DNA of 64,000 nucleotides, from assembly GCF_023703085.1 (NCBI RefSeq), contig NZ_JAMQJY010000003.1, positions 1 to 64,000 of the forward strand, in the 5' to 3' direction. The stretch comes from Alkalicoccobacillus plakortidis. Its GTDB lineage: Bacteria; Bacillota; Bacilli; Bacillales; Bacillaceae_D. Of this stretch, positions 36,240-45,870 are shown piece after piece. The number at the start of each line of letters is the position of its first letter. Within the stretch, counting starts at the first letter, position 1. The position numbers and the translations under genes were made by a program. The notes beneath the pieces are model-generated. The model was not told the origin of the DNA. It did not search any database and saw only the letters and a program-made list of their open reading frames with translations.

Positions 36240-37127
36240 ATGTATAGGATTCAACCTGTAGCAAACGGTCAAGACATGGCCTCGTTTATTTTTGAATGTA
36301 ATCAACAGCTTAACAAACATATTGGATATGCTGGTACTGACTTTGAAGAGATCAAACAGACGATCTTAGAGGATTTTTCTGACCTGCCTATTAATCAATC
36401 TGCAGTCTGTGCTTATGAAAATCAAAAAATGATTGCACTACTCGCCTTTGATGTAGATAAAGAAGAACGTTCCGTGGAAGTTTGGGGTCCATTTCTTACA
36501 GACACGGCGATGGATGATGTACCAATTAAACTTTGGACTGCTCTAAAAGAGCTTATCTCGTTTAATATAAGAACCTATTCGTTTTTCGCAAATGTACATA
36601 ATCATCAGGCGGTTCATTTTGCTAAAAAGCTTGGAGCAAAAGAAACGGGTAATCATCATGTTCTGAGAATAGATCGATCAACCTATCAACCGATACCTCT
36701 TCATAATGCCATTAAGCCTTGTGGGCAAGAGGATGTTGAAGCCTTTTCTCTGTTACATACCACTCACTTTCCTAATACATATATGTCTTCTGAGCAAATT
36801 CTTAACTCTATCGATCGGCATCACAAACTATTTGTTTTTAAAGAGGAGACTGTAAAAGGATATATATATGTCGAGGCTGATCCTGCCCAAGGTGAGAGCG
36901 ATATTCATTTTTTTGCTGTCGATCAGTCAGCTAGAGGCGTTGGTATTGGGTTTCATTTGCTTCACTCAGCGATTACCTTTCTGTTTTCATTTTCCTCTAT
37001 CAAGTCAATTTCACTTTGTGTTTCCGCTTCATCAATGCCTGCTATTCGGCTGTATAAAAGAGCACAATTCAAAGAAATATACGAGTTAACCTCTCAAGTT
37101 CTATACAGTAAGGAGAATAACGAATGA
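36240..37127 (+). CDS. GNAT family N-acetyltransferase, two-domain
   Basis: The 295-residue protein has two GNAT-like halves; the C-terminal one keeps the acetyl-CoA loop motif (FFAVDQSARGVGIGFHLLHSA), while the N-terminal one is more diverged. Substrate unknown. AAAGGGG lies eight bases before the ATG at 36240, which is preferred over the GTG at 36231. Its stop overlaps the next start by four bases (ATGA), so it is translated together with the AlkZ-like gene. Confidence 0.84.
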   Translation: MYRIQPVANGQDMASFIFECNQQLNKHIGYAGTDFEEIKQTILEDFSDLPINQSAVCAYENQKMIALLAFDVDKEERSVEVWGPFLTDTAMDDVPIKLWTALKELISFNIRTYSFFANVHNHQAVHFAKKLGAKETGNHHVLRIDRSTYQPIPLHNAIKPCGQEDVEAFSLLHTTHFPNTYMSSEQILNSIDRHHKLFVFKEETVKGYIYVEADPAQGESDIHFFAVDQSARGVGIGFHLLHSAITFLFSFSSIKSISLCVSASSMPAIRLYKRAQFKEIYELTSQVLYSKENNE

Positions 37128-38298
37128 GTTCACCCATTCGAATCAGTACGCAAACAGCTAGACGCTTCCTGATTACTGCACTTGGTTTAGATTCTATGAA
37201 CGAAAAAAATTCGACGGAACAGACGTGGAGACAGCTTGGAGCGATTCAACTTGATCCTGTAGCTACTGTTGAACGGAATCACCACCTTGTTTTGATGGGT
37301 AGAGTACCAGATTATCAAAAAGGCAGCTTCAGTCAACTGCTCGAGGCTGGTCTCGCATTTGAATATTGGGCAAATGAAGCGTGTATTTTGCCAATTGAAG
37401 ACTACCCTCTTTTTGAATATCAGAGAAAACATCGCCAAGAATCCTTTAAGTCTGAGTTATCACGTTATGCTGCCACTGTCACTCATGTGAAGCACGTACT
37501 ACATGAACAAGGTCCACTCAGCTCAAGAGACTTTGCCTCTACAAGCAAGGTCTATGGGGGCTGGATTTGGATAAGGCAACCACAAAGGAATCCTCTCATG
37601 TTCTCTCCCTTTTACATAGAACTGGTGACATTCAAGTTGTGAAACGAGAAGGTGCAACTAGATACTTTGATTTAACTGAGAAAGTAATCCCGCAAGAGTT
37701 GCTACTTCGCGCTTCTGATATTAGCCCAACTGAAGCAAGTCATCTATTGTTACAAAAATATTATCGGAGCTATCGCCTGTTTAGTGCGAATGATGCTCGA
37801 TATGGATGGCAAAAGTTTAAAGCAGCAGACAGACGTAGTATTCATCAAAACATGATTAATAATGGCCATATTGTGCCAGTTGAGATCGAAGGCGTAGACA
37901 GAACATACGCGGTACTAGCCGAGGATGTTGAATTATTAAAGAATGACTTGAGTAGCTCACCGACTAATTATGTTCAATTTCTTCCTCCACTCGATAACTT
38001 ATTGTGGAGCAGAGATCGCTTAGTTGATATCTTCTCCTTTTATTATCGATGGGAAATCTACATTCCAAAAGAAAAAAGACAATTTGGAGCATATGGTATG
38101 CCAATACTCGATCAAGATCAATTAATTGGCAAAATGGACCCCTTGTTTGATCGACAAAATGGTACTCTCATCGTGCAGAATCTAACGGTAGATCCAGGGT
38201 TTAAGCAGACAAAAAGTCGATTAAAACGAATTGAAAAAGGACTCATTTTATTAGCAAAACAAATTGGTGCGGATAAGGTTCAATGGGACGATAAGTAA
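37124..38298 (+). CDS. AlkZ/YcaQ-like DNA glycosylase, winged-helix type (frameshifted)
   Basis: The 391-residue protein belongs to the HTH_42/YcaQ family. It begins with ISTQTARRFLITALGL and has the QxD/QxQ-type catalytic motif AIQLDPV, followed by winged-helix modules and a C-terminal half with VQFLPPLDNLLWSRDR and WEIYIPKEKR. E. coli YcaQ and Streptomyces AlkZ unhook DNA crosslinks and bulky lesions. The frame breaks at 37560-37564; adding a G (restoring GCTGGG) gives GGWDLDKATTKESSH, a normal family sequence. Confidence 0.87.
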
Positions 38299-38336
38299 AA
38301 AAGCTCGGCATCCTAGATGGATGCTGAGCTTTTTCA
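38296..38336. terminator. Bidirectional terminator between AlkZ-like and ABC exporter genes
   Basis: AAAGCTCGGCATCC and GGATGCTGAGCTTT form a strong stem with A and T runs on either side, between convergent genes. Confidence 0.9.
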
Positions 38337-38338
38337 TG

Positions 38339-40099
38339 CTATGAAGAGACTGGTTCAAACTGCTGTTCAACCATTTCGCGATAAACAGCATGAGTTTGGA
38401 TTAATTCTTCATGTGTTCCAATACCAGTTGCCTGGCCTTGTTCTAATACGATTAGTCGATCGGCATGACGAACCGTCGATAATCTATGCGCAATAACCAA
38501 TGTTGTTCTTCCATTCATTAATCCCTGCAACGCTTCCTGCACTAAGCTTTCAGATGTGCTATCAAGATGGGCAGTCGCCTCATCCAAAAGCAAAAGTTCT
38601 GGATCTCGAATAATCGCTCTCGCAATCGCTAATCGTTGACGTTGACCACCAGACACCTTCACACCCCGCTCACCAACCTGCGTATCATATCGATCAGGTA
38701 AGCCATTTATAAATTCGCGTAGGTTAGCTTGATCTACTGCCAGATCTATCTGTGAATCAGTTACTCCCTCAAGACCATACGTTAAATTATCTCGGATGGT
38801 ACCAACCATCATTGGACTTTCCTGCGAAACATAGGCAATCTTATTGCGCCATTCTCTTAATTGAAAGTCAGTTAGCTTATTTCCCTCAAATAAAATGCTT
38901 CCACCGGTTGGCTGGTAGAAACGTTCGATAAGCGAAAAGATCGTCGTTTTTCCTGCCCCACTTGGACCAACAAATGCCGTTACCTTTCCTTTATCTACTG
39001 TGAAGGACAGATCATTTAAAATTTGTTTGTCCTCGGAATAACCAAATGTAATGCGATTAAAAACAAGCCCTTCCTGTCTCTCGTTGTTTGCAAGTGTTGA
39101 ATGCTCAAGGTCTTCTTCAACCTTTTCATCCATAATCTCGCGAATACGTTCTGTTGCTCCCATTGCCTTTTGTGATTGGGTGAAAAATGTGGCCATTTGG
39201 CTAAATGGCACGATAATTTGGAACATATATAAGATAATCGCTACTAGCGACCCTGCGCTTAGTGTGCCCTCTGACACACGAAATCCACCGTACCCAATTA
39301 AGAAAACAAGCATGACTAAGTTCACCGTCATCATTAATGGCGTGACAAACGCATTGATTTTTGCTTCTCTCAAACCAAATCGAAATAACTTTGTAATTCT
39401 AGTCATTCCTTGCTCTTCTTCTTTAGGTTCAGCAAGAGAAGACTTTACTAGTCGGATATCTGATAAGACACGGCCTAGATCGCCTTGAAATTGCGCCGTC
39501 TCATCTTGAGTGGCTTTGGATACCTTATACATTTTTCGACCAAGCGGCATTAAAATGGCAAAGGCCACTGGAATAATAACAAGCATCATTAATGTAATTT
39601 TCCAATCAATAATAACCAAAAGAATAACTGAACCAATGATTGAAATGAGTCCTGAGAAAAAAGGAATAATCTGCATCACCACAAATTCTTTGATGACATT
39701 TGTGTCATTGGTGATCCGGCTCATTGTTTCTCCAGAGTTCCGTTTATCAAAAAATGGGATCGGCAGCTTCACTACATGCTTCCAAAGATCCTCTCTCAAC
39801 TTAGCAATCATATGCTGACCAACACGTGTCATCATGTAGATCGAGAAACCAGACATAACGGCTTGAGCCAAAAATACACCAACCAGGCCAACAACTAAGC
39901 CCGTTGATATCGTAGTAACAGATAAAACATCAACTAACTGCATCGTCAAAAGTGGAACCAGTAGGGAAAGAATCGTTTCTCCAAGTCCTAGTACAAGTGC
40001 TCCACTCATTAACCATAAGGATGGTCTATATTTCATTAATAACTGCCAGAATTCTCTCCACTTAGGTGGTTGATTTGGTATCTGTTTTGCTTCCTTCAT
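38339..40099 (-). CDS. ABC transporter, fused permease and ATPase (multidrug type)
   Basis: The 586-residue half transporter has six membrane helices (about 1-310) and one nucleotide-binding domain: Walker A GPSGAGKTT, Q-loop AYVSQES, signature VSGGQRQR, Walker B LLLLDEAT and the H-loop AHRLST. It is closest in layout to BmrA/LmrA-like exporters and should act as a homodimer. It overlaps the MerR regulator gene by 38 bases and is read from the same promoter, so expression is probably induced by a small molecule. Confidence 0.93.
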   Translation of the reverse strand: MKEAKQIPNQPPKWREFWQLLMKYRPSLWLMSGALVLGLGETILSLLVPLLTMQLVDVLSVTTISTGLVVGLVGVFLAQAVMSGFSIYMMTRVGQHMIAKLREDLWKHVVKLPIPFFDKRNSGETMSRITNDTNVIKEFVVMQIIPFFSGLISIIGSVILLVIIDWKITLMMLVIIPVAFAILMPLGRKMYKVSKATQDETAQFQGDLGRVLSDIRLVKSSLAEPKEEEQGMTRITKLFRFGLREAKINAFVTPLMMTVNLVMLVFLIGYGGFRVSEGTLSAGSLVAIILYMFQIIVPFSQMATFFTQSQKAMGATERIREIMDEKVEEDLEHSTLANNERQEGLVFNRITFGYSEDKQILNDLSFTVDKGKVTAFVGPSGAGKTTIFSLIERFYQPTGGSILFEGNKLTDFQLREWRNKIAYVSQESPMMVGTIRDNLTYGLEGVTDSQIDLAVDQANLREFINGLPDRYDTQVGERGVKVSGGQRQRLAIARAIIRDPELLLLDEATAHLDSTSESLVQEALQGLMNGRTTLVIAHRLSTVRHADRLIVLEQGQATGIGTHEELIQTHAVYREMVEQQFEPVSS

Positions 40100-40815
40100 T
40101 CTTTTGCATCTCCTTTTGCATCTCGTTTAAATACGTCTCTAATTCTGTACTGACCTCATCCATAAGAAAAGGTGGAACATCTTTTATTCTATCTGCATGT
40201 CTTTCAAGCTCTTCTATCATCACTGGCGTAAATAATGATTCGATCGATTTAGAAAGAGCCATTACCTTAATTTGTGCTTCTGCACTTGATGAGGCGTCAC
40301 TCTTCATAATGTTCGTAAGTTCTGATAGCAGCATCCAATATTTTTTTTGAGTCACCAAGGAAAATAACACATCAACAACTTCTTTAGATAAAAAGGAGGA
40401 TAACCATTGTTTTTTCTCTTCTCCTTGCTGAAATGTATGAATAAACGAAAGGATCAACTGAGGGTCTGATTCACCCTCATCACTTAGCACGGATTCAACC
40501 GTTTCTAATGAATCAATAACCTTCTGTAAATTCTTTTGCTTTTCAACAAGCATACGTTTTTGAAATGAAATTGTTTCAATTAAATTAAGTTCAGGATTAT
40601 GAAGGAATTCTGCAATTTGATCTAATGAATAATCTAGATATTTAAACGTAATGATCTTTTGATATAGAAAAAGGTCCTGCTTACTATAAAGTCGGTGTCC
40701 CTTTTCATTAAACGAAGATGGTACCAGGCAGTTTTTTCTTATGGTAAAATCTCAAGGTTCTCACGGTGGTCCCCGTCAATTTCGCAAATTCTCCAATGGT
40801 ATATACATGCTCCAT
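40062..40815 (-). CDS. MerR family transcriptional activator (frameshifted)
   Basis: The N-terminal frame starts at 40815 with YTIGEFAKLTGTTVRTLRFY, the MerR winged helix. After removing one base at 40724-40729 (observed GCCTGG, restored GCTGG) it continues LLVPSSFNEKGHRLYSKQD. A dimerisation coiled coil and a C-terminal helical domain of about 120 residues follow, giving 250 residues. The C-terminal part likely binds the inducer, as in TipA/Mta-type regulators. It precedes and overlaps the ABC exporter gene and has a MerR-type operator upstream. Confidence 0.86.
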
Positions 40816-40841
40816 GTTGCTTGCTCCTTTCCCCTAAATAG

Positions 40842-40872
40842 AGTATATCCCCTGACGTTACGTCATGCACAA
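40842..40872 (-). promoter_or_regulatory. MerR-type promoter with 19-bp spacer and perfect dyad
   Basis: On the minus strand TTGTGC (40872-40867) and TATACT (40847-40842) are 19 bases apart. The long spacer, typical of MerR-activated promoters, holds the perfect palindrome TGACGTAACGTCA (40853-40865). Flanking CCCCT and AGGGG extend the symmetry. It would drive the merR-like and ABC exporter genes. Confidence 0.8.
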
Positions 40873-40992
40873 GAGGGGATTTTAATTTTTTCTCATTCTA
40901 ATTTTACGGAATTTTACATTCTATATATATTGAATATAATTTTGGCTTTAGGTATACTGAAACAAACAATGGAAGATAAAGGAGACAAATAG

Positions 40993-42039
40993 ATGAAGAT
41001 ATTAGATTATTCGAATCCAAATCGAGAGAGCTATCAGGTGTCATTTCAGCATTCCTTGCTGTGGGAATGTGCTCTAGGCATAGCTGCTATTACACACGAG
41101 AAACTTAAAGATACGCTGTCGGAAGAGGAGTTTTTTGCCCCGGTTCGAGATGGAGTTATTTCCTCCGACCTCAAAACGGAACTAGAAACCGTTCACACTC
41201 ACAACACTTGGAAAGCATTGCTTCAGCTTCTTCATCATTTTGAGGATCATTCTTTAGACGGTTTTCAAACGTTCATTCACTCATTAGATCCAGTGGAAAT
41301 GAGACATCACTGCCTGCCATATTTAAATCAAATACTAGAACCCATTTTGGCTCAAGCTGCAAAAGGAGACTCCGACGCCATCAATGAATATGCAGATGCC
41401 GGTCAACATATTGTCTTTTTGCCTGACTACATCCGCTTTATTTGTACAACTGACATTCCTTCTTTTAAAACCCATTTAATCGCTGTTATGACAGGCTGGT
41501 TTGAACAAGTTATGTCAGAAAAACAAGAAGAACTCGACCACATGTTAATTCGAGACATCTCGATGAAACAAGACAAGCAAAAAACATATAGCCATGCAGA
41601 ATCCTTCGTGGAGTTTGTCACAGACGGCATTGATTATCAACCTGAACCATCTGTAACAGATGTCATTCTCATCCCTCATTATTCATATCGACCATGGACC
41701 ATTGTTGCGGACTTAAAAGGAACAAAAGTTTTCTATTATCCCATTGCCAATGCTAGTATCCATCCAGGTGATCCTCTTATTCCAGATCGAATGCTTGCTC
41801 TTTCCTACAAAGCACTTGGAGATGAAGCAAGACTAAAAATGGTCAAACTTCTTTTTACCGGACCAAAAAGCTTACAGGAACTAGCTGCCACACTAGATAT
41901 GCCAAAATCAACTCTGCATCACCATCTCACACAGCTACGATCAGCCAAACTCGTCTCGACAAATAAGTCAATCTATAGCTTAAATGAGTCAAAGCTTCAG
42001 CAATTAGGACAAGGACTTACTGACTATCTAGCAAATTAA
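40993..42039 (+). CDS. ArsR family regulator with large N-terminal domain
   Basis: The 348-residue protein carries a C-terminal ArsR-type winged helix (LSYKALGDEARLKMVKLLF, LQELAATLDMPKSTLHHHL) behind a long N-terminal domain of about 250 residues that is not the usual ArsR sensor. No metal-binding ELCV motif is seen. The MFS gene follows after 16 bases, so it probably controls that transporter. It is divergent from the MerR gene. Confidence 0.85.
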   Translation: MKILDYSNPNRESYQVSFQHSLLWECALGIAAITHEKLKDTLSEEEFFAPVRDGVISSDLKTELETVHTHNTWKALLQLLHHFEDHSLDGFQTFIHSLDPVEMRHHCLPYLNQILEPILAQAAKGDSDAINEYADAGQHIVFLPDYIRFICTTDIPSFKTHLIAVMTGWFEQVMSEKQEELDHMLIRDISMKQDKQKTYSHAESFVEFVTDGIDYQPEPSVTDVILIPHYSYRPWTIVADLKGTKVFYYPIANASIHPGDPLIPDRMLALSYKALGDEARLKMVKLLFTGPKSLQELAATLDMPKSTLHHHLTQLRSAKLVSTNKSIYSLNESKLQQLGQGLTDYLAN

Positions 42040-42055
42040 AAAGGGAGGTTAAGGA

Positions 42056-43264
42056 ATGACCGAGGTTGCTTATACATTACGTAAAAACCATGCATTTTAC
42101 TGGCTTATGGGAGGAAACTTGGTCTCTTTTGCAGGGGCTCAAGTTTATTTAATTGCCCTTCCTCTCGTCGTTTTAGCACTAACGGGTTCTACCATCGCAA
42201 TGGGTACAGTTGCAGCACTAGGTCACGCAACTGTTTGGCTACAACCACTGCTTGGGCCAGTTGTCGATCGATATTCAAGAAAAACATTGCTGCTTCTCTG
42301 TGATTTTGTACGAGCCTTTGTCTTACTAGTTTTGAGTGGGCTATATTTAGTCGACGAACTTCATATAATTTATCTCTTTATCGCCGCTCTCATCATTGGC
42401 ACTTGTACTCAACTTTATAACACCGCACAATTTGCTGTCATTCCTTCGATCGTAAAAAAAGATGATCTCCAACTTGCCAACACAATAGAATCAAGCATGT
42501 TTCACACCCTATTTTGGTCGGGCCAACACTTGGCGGACTTTTAATTGCTTTCATTCACCCAGGTGTTGGACTCATAGCAAATAGTATTGGATTTTTTGTT
42601 GCTTTTATAGCTGTCCTGTTTATCCAAGTTCCCGTACATAAAGAGTCAATCAAAAAACGGAACGGCGGATTTTTTCGTGATGTCGCTGAAGGTTTTCATT
42701 TTATTTATCAGAAGAAAATTCTCCTTTTAACCAATTTAAGTAGTGCCCTCATTAGTTTTGGCATTACCATTTCTCTCACTCTATTAATCTTCCACCTTCA
42801 AGCAACAATCGGACTAACCGCGATAGAGATTGGCTGGCTCCTATCTATTGGTGGGGCCGCAGCGATTGCTTGGTTCGTTTTTATCTGTATTTATTAGAAA
42901 AGTTGCGAGTCAGCGGAGTATTCTTTTTTGGGGTTATCTAGGTGGCGGCCTTTCACTGATCTGGCTTGGACTTGCCCAATCCTATACAGCGTTGCTCATT
43001 GCTAATGCAATTGGGACCTTTTGTGCAGCCAGCTTTAACCCCGTCATCAAAACATTGAGACAAAAAATAACCCCGGAGCATATGCTTGGCAGAGTACAAG
43101 CCAGCAGTCGATTTATCACCATGGCTTTAATTCCACTAGCCGCTTTGGTTGCGGGTCTACTAGGCGATATGATTGGCACACACCTCACAATAGCAATTGG
43201 CGGGATCTTGGCAAGTGGCTCCATTCTCATTTTCCTTCATGCGGAAATGATGGAGTTAGGGTGA
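42056..43264 (+). CDS. MFS efflux transporter (two frameshifts)
   Basis: The 402-residue transporter has about 12 membrane helices and the motif-A-like loop (GPVVDRYSRKTLLL) after helix 2. The frame breaks near 42512-42515, where one T appears to be missing from a run, and at 42868-42873, where restoring GCTGG gives AAAIAGSFLSVFIRKV. The corrected length is normal for the MFS_3/drug-efflux group (macrolide-type). AGGGAGG lies before the start. Paired with the ArsR-like gene; substrate unknown. Confidence 0.86.
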
Positions 43265-43298
43265 CGAGGGCGAGAGTGAGGACGGGGATGCGGGTTAG

Positions 43299-43960
43299 CA
43301 TGACCGCTTGGGTGCTCTCCAAGATATAGCTCGAGGCAGCAAGACCTTTTGGGCCCTCTCCAAGATGTAGCGCGGGACAGCAAGACCTTTTGGGCCCTCT
43401 CCAAGATCGAGTGCGTGACACCAAGAACAAAGAACGATCGGCTCCTCTCCAAGATGTAGCGCGTGATTCCAAGAACGATCGGCTCTTCTCCAAGATCGAG
43501 CGCGGGACAGCAAGACCGATCAGCTTCTCTCCAAGATGCAGCGCGGGACACCAAGACCGATCAGCTTCTCTCCAAGATGCAGCTCATGATACCAAGACCG
43601 ATCGGCTCCTCTCCAAGATCAAGTGCGGGTTACCAAGACCTTTTGAGTCCTCTCCAAGACCTAGCGCGGGATACCAAGACGGATCGCCTACTCTCCAAGA
43701 TTAAGTGCGGGTTACCAAGACCTTTTGAGTCCTCTCCAAGATCCAGCGCATGATACCAAGACCGTTCACCTCTTCTCCAAGATCCGGCGCTTGATACCAA
43801 GACCGTTCACCTCCTATCCAAGATCCGGTGCGGGATACCAAGACCGTTCACCTCCTATCCAAGATCCGGTGCGGGATAACAAGACCGATCAGCTCCTCTC
43901 CAATACCTTCTCTTCTTTCAGCAAGAGGACTGCCTTATCAGCAAGAACACCACACCTTTT
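43299..43960 (-). repeat. CTTG array 3, 41-bp dimers of 20 + 21 bp
   Basis: On the minus strand two unit types alternate: a 20-base unit CTTGGTATCCCGCGCT-NNAT and a 21-base unit CTTGGAGAGGAGCCGATCGGT. Together they make a 41-base repeat, present about 14 times between two convergent genes. One unit is longer (near 43431). The cores CTTGGTA and CTTGGA match arrays 1 and 2, but this one is far more regular. Since 41 is not a multiple of three, all frames cycle through it, which explains the long spurious ORFs here. Confidence 0.9.
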
Positions 43961-43988
43961 CCCTGCTATGTATTTCTGAATTGAAACA

Positions 43989-44021
43989 AAAAAGCCGATC
44001 CCAGTGGGATCGGCTTTTTTG
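43989..44021. terminator. Bidirectional terminator
   Basis: AAAAAAGCCGATCCCA and TGGGATCGGCTTTTTT form a very strong symmetric stem. It serves the sugar locus (-) and anything read from the plus strand. Confidence 0.92.
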
Positions 44022-44032
44022 ATGACTTAAAT

Positions 44033-44791
44033 TTATCGACCTAGGATTTCTTTGAAATTACGGATGCTAATTTCCACACTTTCTAGTGCAGGTCTTTGGC
44101 ATACGTCTTGCTCCACGATGAAGCGTTTGGCTCCGGCTTCCTCTACTGCTGCTGCGATAGCTTTAATGTCCAGTACACCTTCTCCAACTTCAGCAAAGGT
44201 CTTTTCGGGACTTGTCACTAAATCTTTAATGTGAGCTAGTGGTAGTCTCCCTTTATATTTGGCTGCATAGTCGACTGCAGAAATTCCTGCAAATTCAGCC
44301 CAATAGGTATCTAATTCAACTTGAACAAATTCTGGATTTGTATTTGAGAAAATCAGATCAAGAGCATATTCTCCGTCATATTTCTCAAATTCAAAATCAT
44401 GATTGTGATAGCAAAGCTGCATTCCAGCTTCTTTAACCTTCTCACCATAAAGATTTAAACTCTCGGCAAGCTTTAGGTAGTCTTCTTTTGCTGTTCTACG
44501 CTCTGGTACAAGATATGGGATGACAATCGTCTCGACACCAAGTTCTTTGTGATACGCAATAATCTCTTCTGCATTGTCTTCTAGTAGTTCAAGACCTACG
44601 TGACTAGAGAAAGGTTTTAGGTCAAGATCGTTTAGAAATGATTTTAGCTCTGAAGCTTCGTAGCCACCAAATCCAGCAAATTCAACTCCATCATAACCAA
44701 GTTCTTTTACTTTCTTAAGTGTTCCTAGGAAATCTTCCTTTGTTTCATTTCGCAATGTAAATAACTGCAGGGCGATTGGTAGCTTTGCCAT
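44033..44791 (-). CDS. Sugar phosphate isomerase/epimerase family protein
   Basis: The 252-residue TIM-barrel protein of the AP_endonuc_2 family starts PIALQLFTLRNETKEDFLGTL and has YDGVEFAGFGG, YHNHDFEFEKYDG, VELDTYWAEFAG and RFIVEQDVCQ, which carry the expected metal-binding His, Glu and Asp. Such IolE/YcjR-like enzymes isomerise or epimerise inositol and keto-sugar intermediates. It is the last gene of the seven-gene locus that starts at 51173. Confidence 0.88.
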   Translation of the reverse strand: MAKLPIALQLFTLRNETKEDFLGTLKKVKELGYDGVEFAGFGGYEASELKSFLNDLDLKPFSSHVGLELLEDNAEEIIAYHKELGVETIVIPYLVPERRTAKEDYLKLAESLNLYGEKVKEAGMQLCYHNHDFEFEKYDGEYALDLIFSNTNPEFVQVELDTYWAEFAGISAVDYAAKYKGRLPLAHIKDLVTSPEKTFAEVGEGVLDIKAIAAAVEEAGAKRFIVEQDVCQRPALESVEISIRNFKEILGR

Positions 44792-44811
44792 ATATGTTCA
44801 TCCTCTCAAGA

Positions 44812-45840
44812 CTAGTTTACTTTTACAAAAGCGCGAGTCTCTGCTGATTCTAGAGCTGCAAGCACTACATTTAATGACTTCATTCCTTCTTCACCACTAA
44901 TGACAGGTTCTGTACCTTCTATAATTCCATCTAAAAAGGCATCAATCACACCGCTAGAGGATTGGCCCCCTGCATCATTTGTAGCAATGGCTCCAACTTG
45001 ATAGCGTTCAACTGTACCGTTATTTAAACGCACAACCACTTGCTCATTGGCGTTATCCTTAATTTCAAGCACACCATTTTCACAATAGACGCTCGTTGTG
45101 TTGTCCTCACCTTTGTAGTAAGTCCAGCTTGCTGCCATTGTGCCAATTGCTCCACCTTGCATACGCAGTAGGCATGTCGCGTTATCGTCCACATCGCCTT
45201 GCTTATCAAGTGTTTCGACAAATGCAGCAACCTCAGAGACCTCTTCATCAAAGAGCCAGCGAATGAGGTCTATTTTGTGTACGCCTAGATCTCCCATTGC
45301 TCCAACAAATGCTTTTGATTTATCAAAGAACCAGCTCTCATCACCTTGTACACTCCATGCATCTGGACCACCGTGACCAAAGGTTGTTTTAAATGTAAGG
45401 ACTTTACCTAAACGACCTGATTGTAGTACTTCCTTTGCTTTCACATGAGGAGGCATCAGTCTTTGGTTGTGACCAATCATTAATTGAACGTTATTTTCTT
45501 TGGCAGCTTTAATCATAGCCTTGGCATCATCTAGTGATGTGGCCATTGGTTTTTCACAAAGTACATGTGCACCCGCGTTCGCTGCGGCAATTGATACTTT
45601 TGCGTGATCAACGTTTTGTGTGCAGACACTAACAACATCTACCTCTTCATTTGCTAATAGCTCTTCATAGCTTGTATAAGCTTTTCCACCAAATTGTTCT
45701 ACGTTCGCTTCAGCAAGCTCGATTGTGAAGTCACAAAACGCAACAAATTCAACATCTTCTCTACTTGCATATTCTGGAATATGACGGTATTTGGCGATAC
45801 TACCGTTACCAATGACAGCTACTTTTAATTTATTCATCAC
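44812..45840 (-). CDS. Gfo/Idh/MocA oxidoreductase (first of two)
   Basis: The 342-residue dehydrogenase has the Rossmann motif VAVIGNGSIAKYRHIPEY, the catalytic-lysine motif VLCEKPMA and the MGDLGVHKIDLIRWL segment typical of myo-inositol- or glucoside-dehydrogenase-like enzymes. It needs NAD(P). It lies between two isomerase/epimerase genes; the pairing suggests oxidation followed by isomerisation of one sugar. The ATG at 45837 or 45840 may be used. Confidence 0.9.
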   Translation of the reverse strand: MMNKLKVAVIGNGSIAKYRHIPEYASREDVEFVAFCDFTIELAEANVEQFGGKAYTSYEELLANEEVDVVSVCTQNVDHAKVSIAAANAGAHVLCEKPMATSLDDAKAMIKAAKENNVQLMIGHNQRLMPPHVKAKEVLQSGRLGKVLTFKTTFGHGGPDAWSVQGDESWFFDKSKAFVGAMGDLGVHKIDLIRWLFDEEVSEVAAFVETLDKQGDVDDNATCLLRMQGGAIGTMAASWTYYKGEDNTTSVYCENGVLEIKDNANEQVVVRLNNGTVERYQVGAIATNDAGGQSSSGVIDAFLDGIIEGTEPVISGEEGMKSLNVVLAALESAETRAFVKVN

Positions 45841-45870
45841 ATTTTCCCCTCTCTATAACCGCAATTTCTT

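Noticed and set aside
43237..43979. Several overlapping ORFs of 70-105 codons within array 3, on both strands
   Set aside because: They come from a 41-base repeat that stays open in all frames, have no ribosome sites and show the same words in each frame.
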